The notes under the pieces are model-generated. The model saw nothing but the letters and a program-made list of their open reading frames with translations. It was not told the origin of the DNA and searched no databases. The translations under genes were made by a program, and so were the position numbers. A DNA stretch of 33,088 nt from Vicinamibacterales bacterium (GTDB lineage: Bacteria > Acidobacteriota > Vicinamibacteria > Vicinamibacterales > UBA8438): assembly GCA_937766455.1 (NCBI GenBank), contig CALLXD010000013.1, positions 1 to 33,088 of the forward strand, read 5' to 3'. Of the stretch, positions 32,303 to 33,088 are shown piece after piece. How positions within the stretch are numbered: the stretch's first letter is position 1; each line of letters starts with the position of its first letter.

Positions 32303-33088
32303 TCACGCCTGCGGTTCGTCCGCCAATAGATAGAGCACCGCCATCCGCACCGCGACCCCGTTGGCGACTTGCTCGAGAATGACCGAGCCCGGTCCATCCG
32401 CGACCTCCGACGCGATCTCGACGCCTCGATTCATCGGCCCGGGATGCATGATGATGGCGTCCGGACTGGCCAGTTTCAACCGTTCCGGCGTCATGCCGAA
32501 GAGTTGGAAATACTCCCGCAGCGACGGAAAGAAATAGCCGCCCATCCGCTCGAGTTGGATCCTGAGCAACATCACCACATCGGCGCCGTCCACCGCCTCG
32601 TCGATCGACGTGGTGGCTCGCACGCCAAGTCGAGCCATGTCCGGCAACATCATGGTGGCCGGGCCGCAGACGCTGACGTCTGCGCCGAGCGCGCGCAGGA
32701 GGAGCACGTTCGACCTGAGCACGCGACTGTGGAGCAGGTCGCCGATAATCGACACTTTGAGACCCTTGATGCGTCCCTTCCGCTCACGAATGGTTAACGC
32801 ATCCAGCAGCGCCTGCGTTGGGTGCTCGTGCATCCCGTCGCCCGCGTTGATGACGCGGGCCCGGCACAGGTCTGCCACGAGGCGGCCGGCTCCCGCCGAC
32901 GGATGACGGATGACGATGATATCGGGCGCCATCGCCTCCAGATTGCGCACCGTATCCGCCAGGGTTTCGCCCTTGACGACGCTCGAGCCGCTCGCGGCGA
33001 TGTTGATCGTGTCGGCGCTCAATCGCTTCTGCGCCACCTCGAAGGAGGTGCGCGTACGTGTGCTGGCCTCAAAAAACAGGTTCACCAC
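32303..33088 (-). CDS. pyrB: Aspartate carbamoyltransferase catalytic subunit (partial, N-terminus outside window)
   Basis: Condenses carbamoyl phosphate with aspartate. The visible 261 residues lack roughly the first 45-50 and begin in the carbamoyl-phosphate loop: [13 protein letters not shown], then [14 protein letters not shown] with the active-site Lys. [10 protein letters not shown] follows, then [19 protein letters not shown] and [11 protein letters not shown]. The apparent start at the window edge is only where the sequence ends. No pyrI is seen downstream; pyrC follows instead, giving the pyrB-pyrC order common in bacteria whose ATCase associates with dihydroorotase. Confidence 0.96.
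   Translation of the reverse strand: MVNLFFEASTRTRTSFEVAQKRLSADTINIAASGSSVVKGETLADTVRNLEAMAPDIIVIRHPSAGAGRLVADLCRARVINAGDGMHEHPTQALLDALTIRERKGRIKGLKVSIIGDLLHSRVLRSNVLLLRALGADVSVCGPATMMLPDMARLGVRATTSIDEAVDGADVVMLLRIQLERMGGYFFPSLREYFQLFGMTPERLKLASPDAIIMHPGPMNRGVEIASEVADGPGSVILEQVANGVAVRMAVLYLLADEPQA

Noticed and set aside
1-33088. CRISPR arrays, phage or defence islands
   Set aside because: No regularly spaced repeats, integrases, restriction or toxin-type genes were seen; nearly all genes are housekeeping or envelope-related.

Overview
This 33 kb window is chromosomal core-type DNA from a GC-rich Gram-negative bacterium. An outer-membrane beta-barrel protein, a TolC-family protein, LPS-type glycosyltransferases, a methylerythritol-phosphate isoprenoid pathway and a class I cytochrome c point to a diderm. 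Gene content and style (membrane glycosyltransferases carrying TPR tails, a haem cluster with a SUMT-HemD fusion) suggest an Acidobacteriota-like lineage, possibly Vicinamibacteria. That placement is inference from gene flavour, not a computed one. I see no rRNA, tRNA, CRISPR, phage or plasmid genes.

Region 1 (1-7935, plus strand) is a tetrapyrrole operon: the end of a CcsA/HemX-like membrane protein, a GC-rich repeat spacer, hemA (with an apparent frameshift), hemC, a fused SUMT-HemD protein and hemB. The last four genes are joined by GTGA/ATGA stop-start overlaps. A TPR glycosyltransferase follows hemB after 3 bases. Together these convert glutamyl-tRNA to uroporphyrinogen III; the missing step, hemL, is at 14966. 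Region 2 (7954-11652) holds two divergent genes. One is an RnfD/NqrB/UnbU-like membrane protein fused to seven CX7C Sel1-like repeats; the other is a TMTC-like membrane-TPR protein. With the GT-TPR protein they form three consecutive membrane-plus-helical-repeat fusions.

Region 3 (11653-16429) is looser: a secreted beta-barrel protein, a cytochrome c, a zinc-ribbon methyltransferase and hemL, separated by hairpin-bearing spacers. Region 4 (16430-19958) has ispG, a HAD phosphatase that appears to start at a CTG codon coupled to the ispG stop, and a convergent MATE transporter.

Region 5 (20080-25836, minus strand) is pyrE, truA, then the classical envelope/isoprenoid cluster uppS-cdsA-dxr-rseP. 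A good sigma70-type promoter in front of uppS overlaps the truA stop codon. Region 6 (25837-29956, plus strand) is a TolC-family protein, a 157 bp MITE-like element inserted exactly after its stop, and two glycosyltransferases (GT2 and GT4) probably acting on cell-surface glycans. Region 7 (29856-33088, minus strand) is pyrB (cut by the window edge), pyrC and a TIGR02757/DUF2400 protein with endonuclease III-like features, whose 3' end overlaps the GT4 gene antiparallel by 101 bp.

The window is mostly housekeeping genes. The strongest candidates for something new are the RnfD/UnbU-like-Sel1 fusion with a possible SGAT flavinylation motif, the cluster of membrane-repeat fusions around it, the CTG-start HAD gene, the MITE-like element, and the endonuclease III-like reading of the DUF2400 protein.
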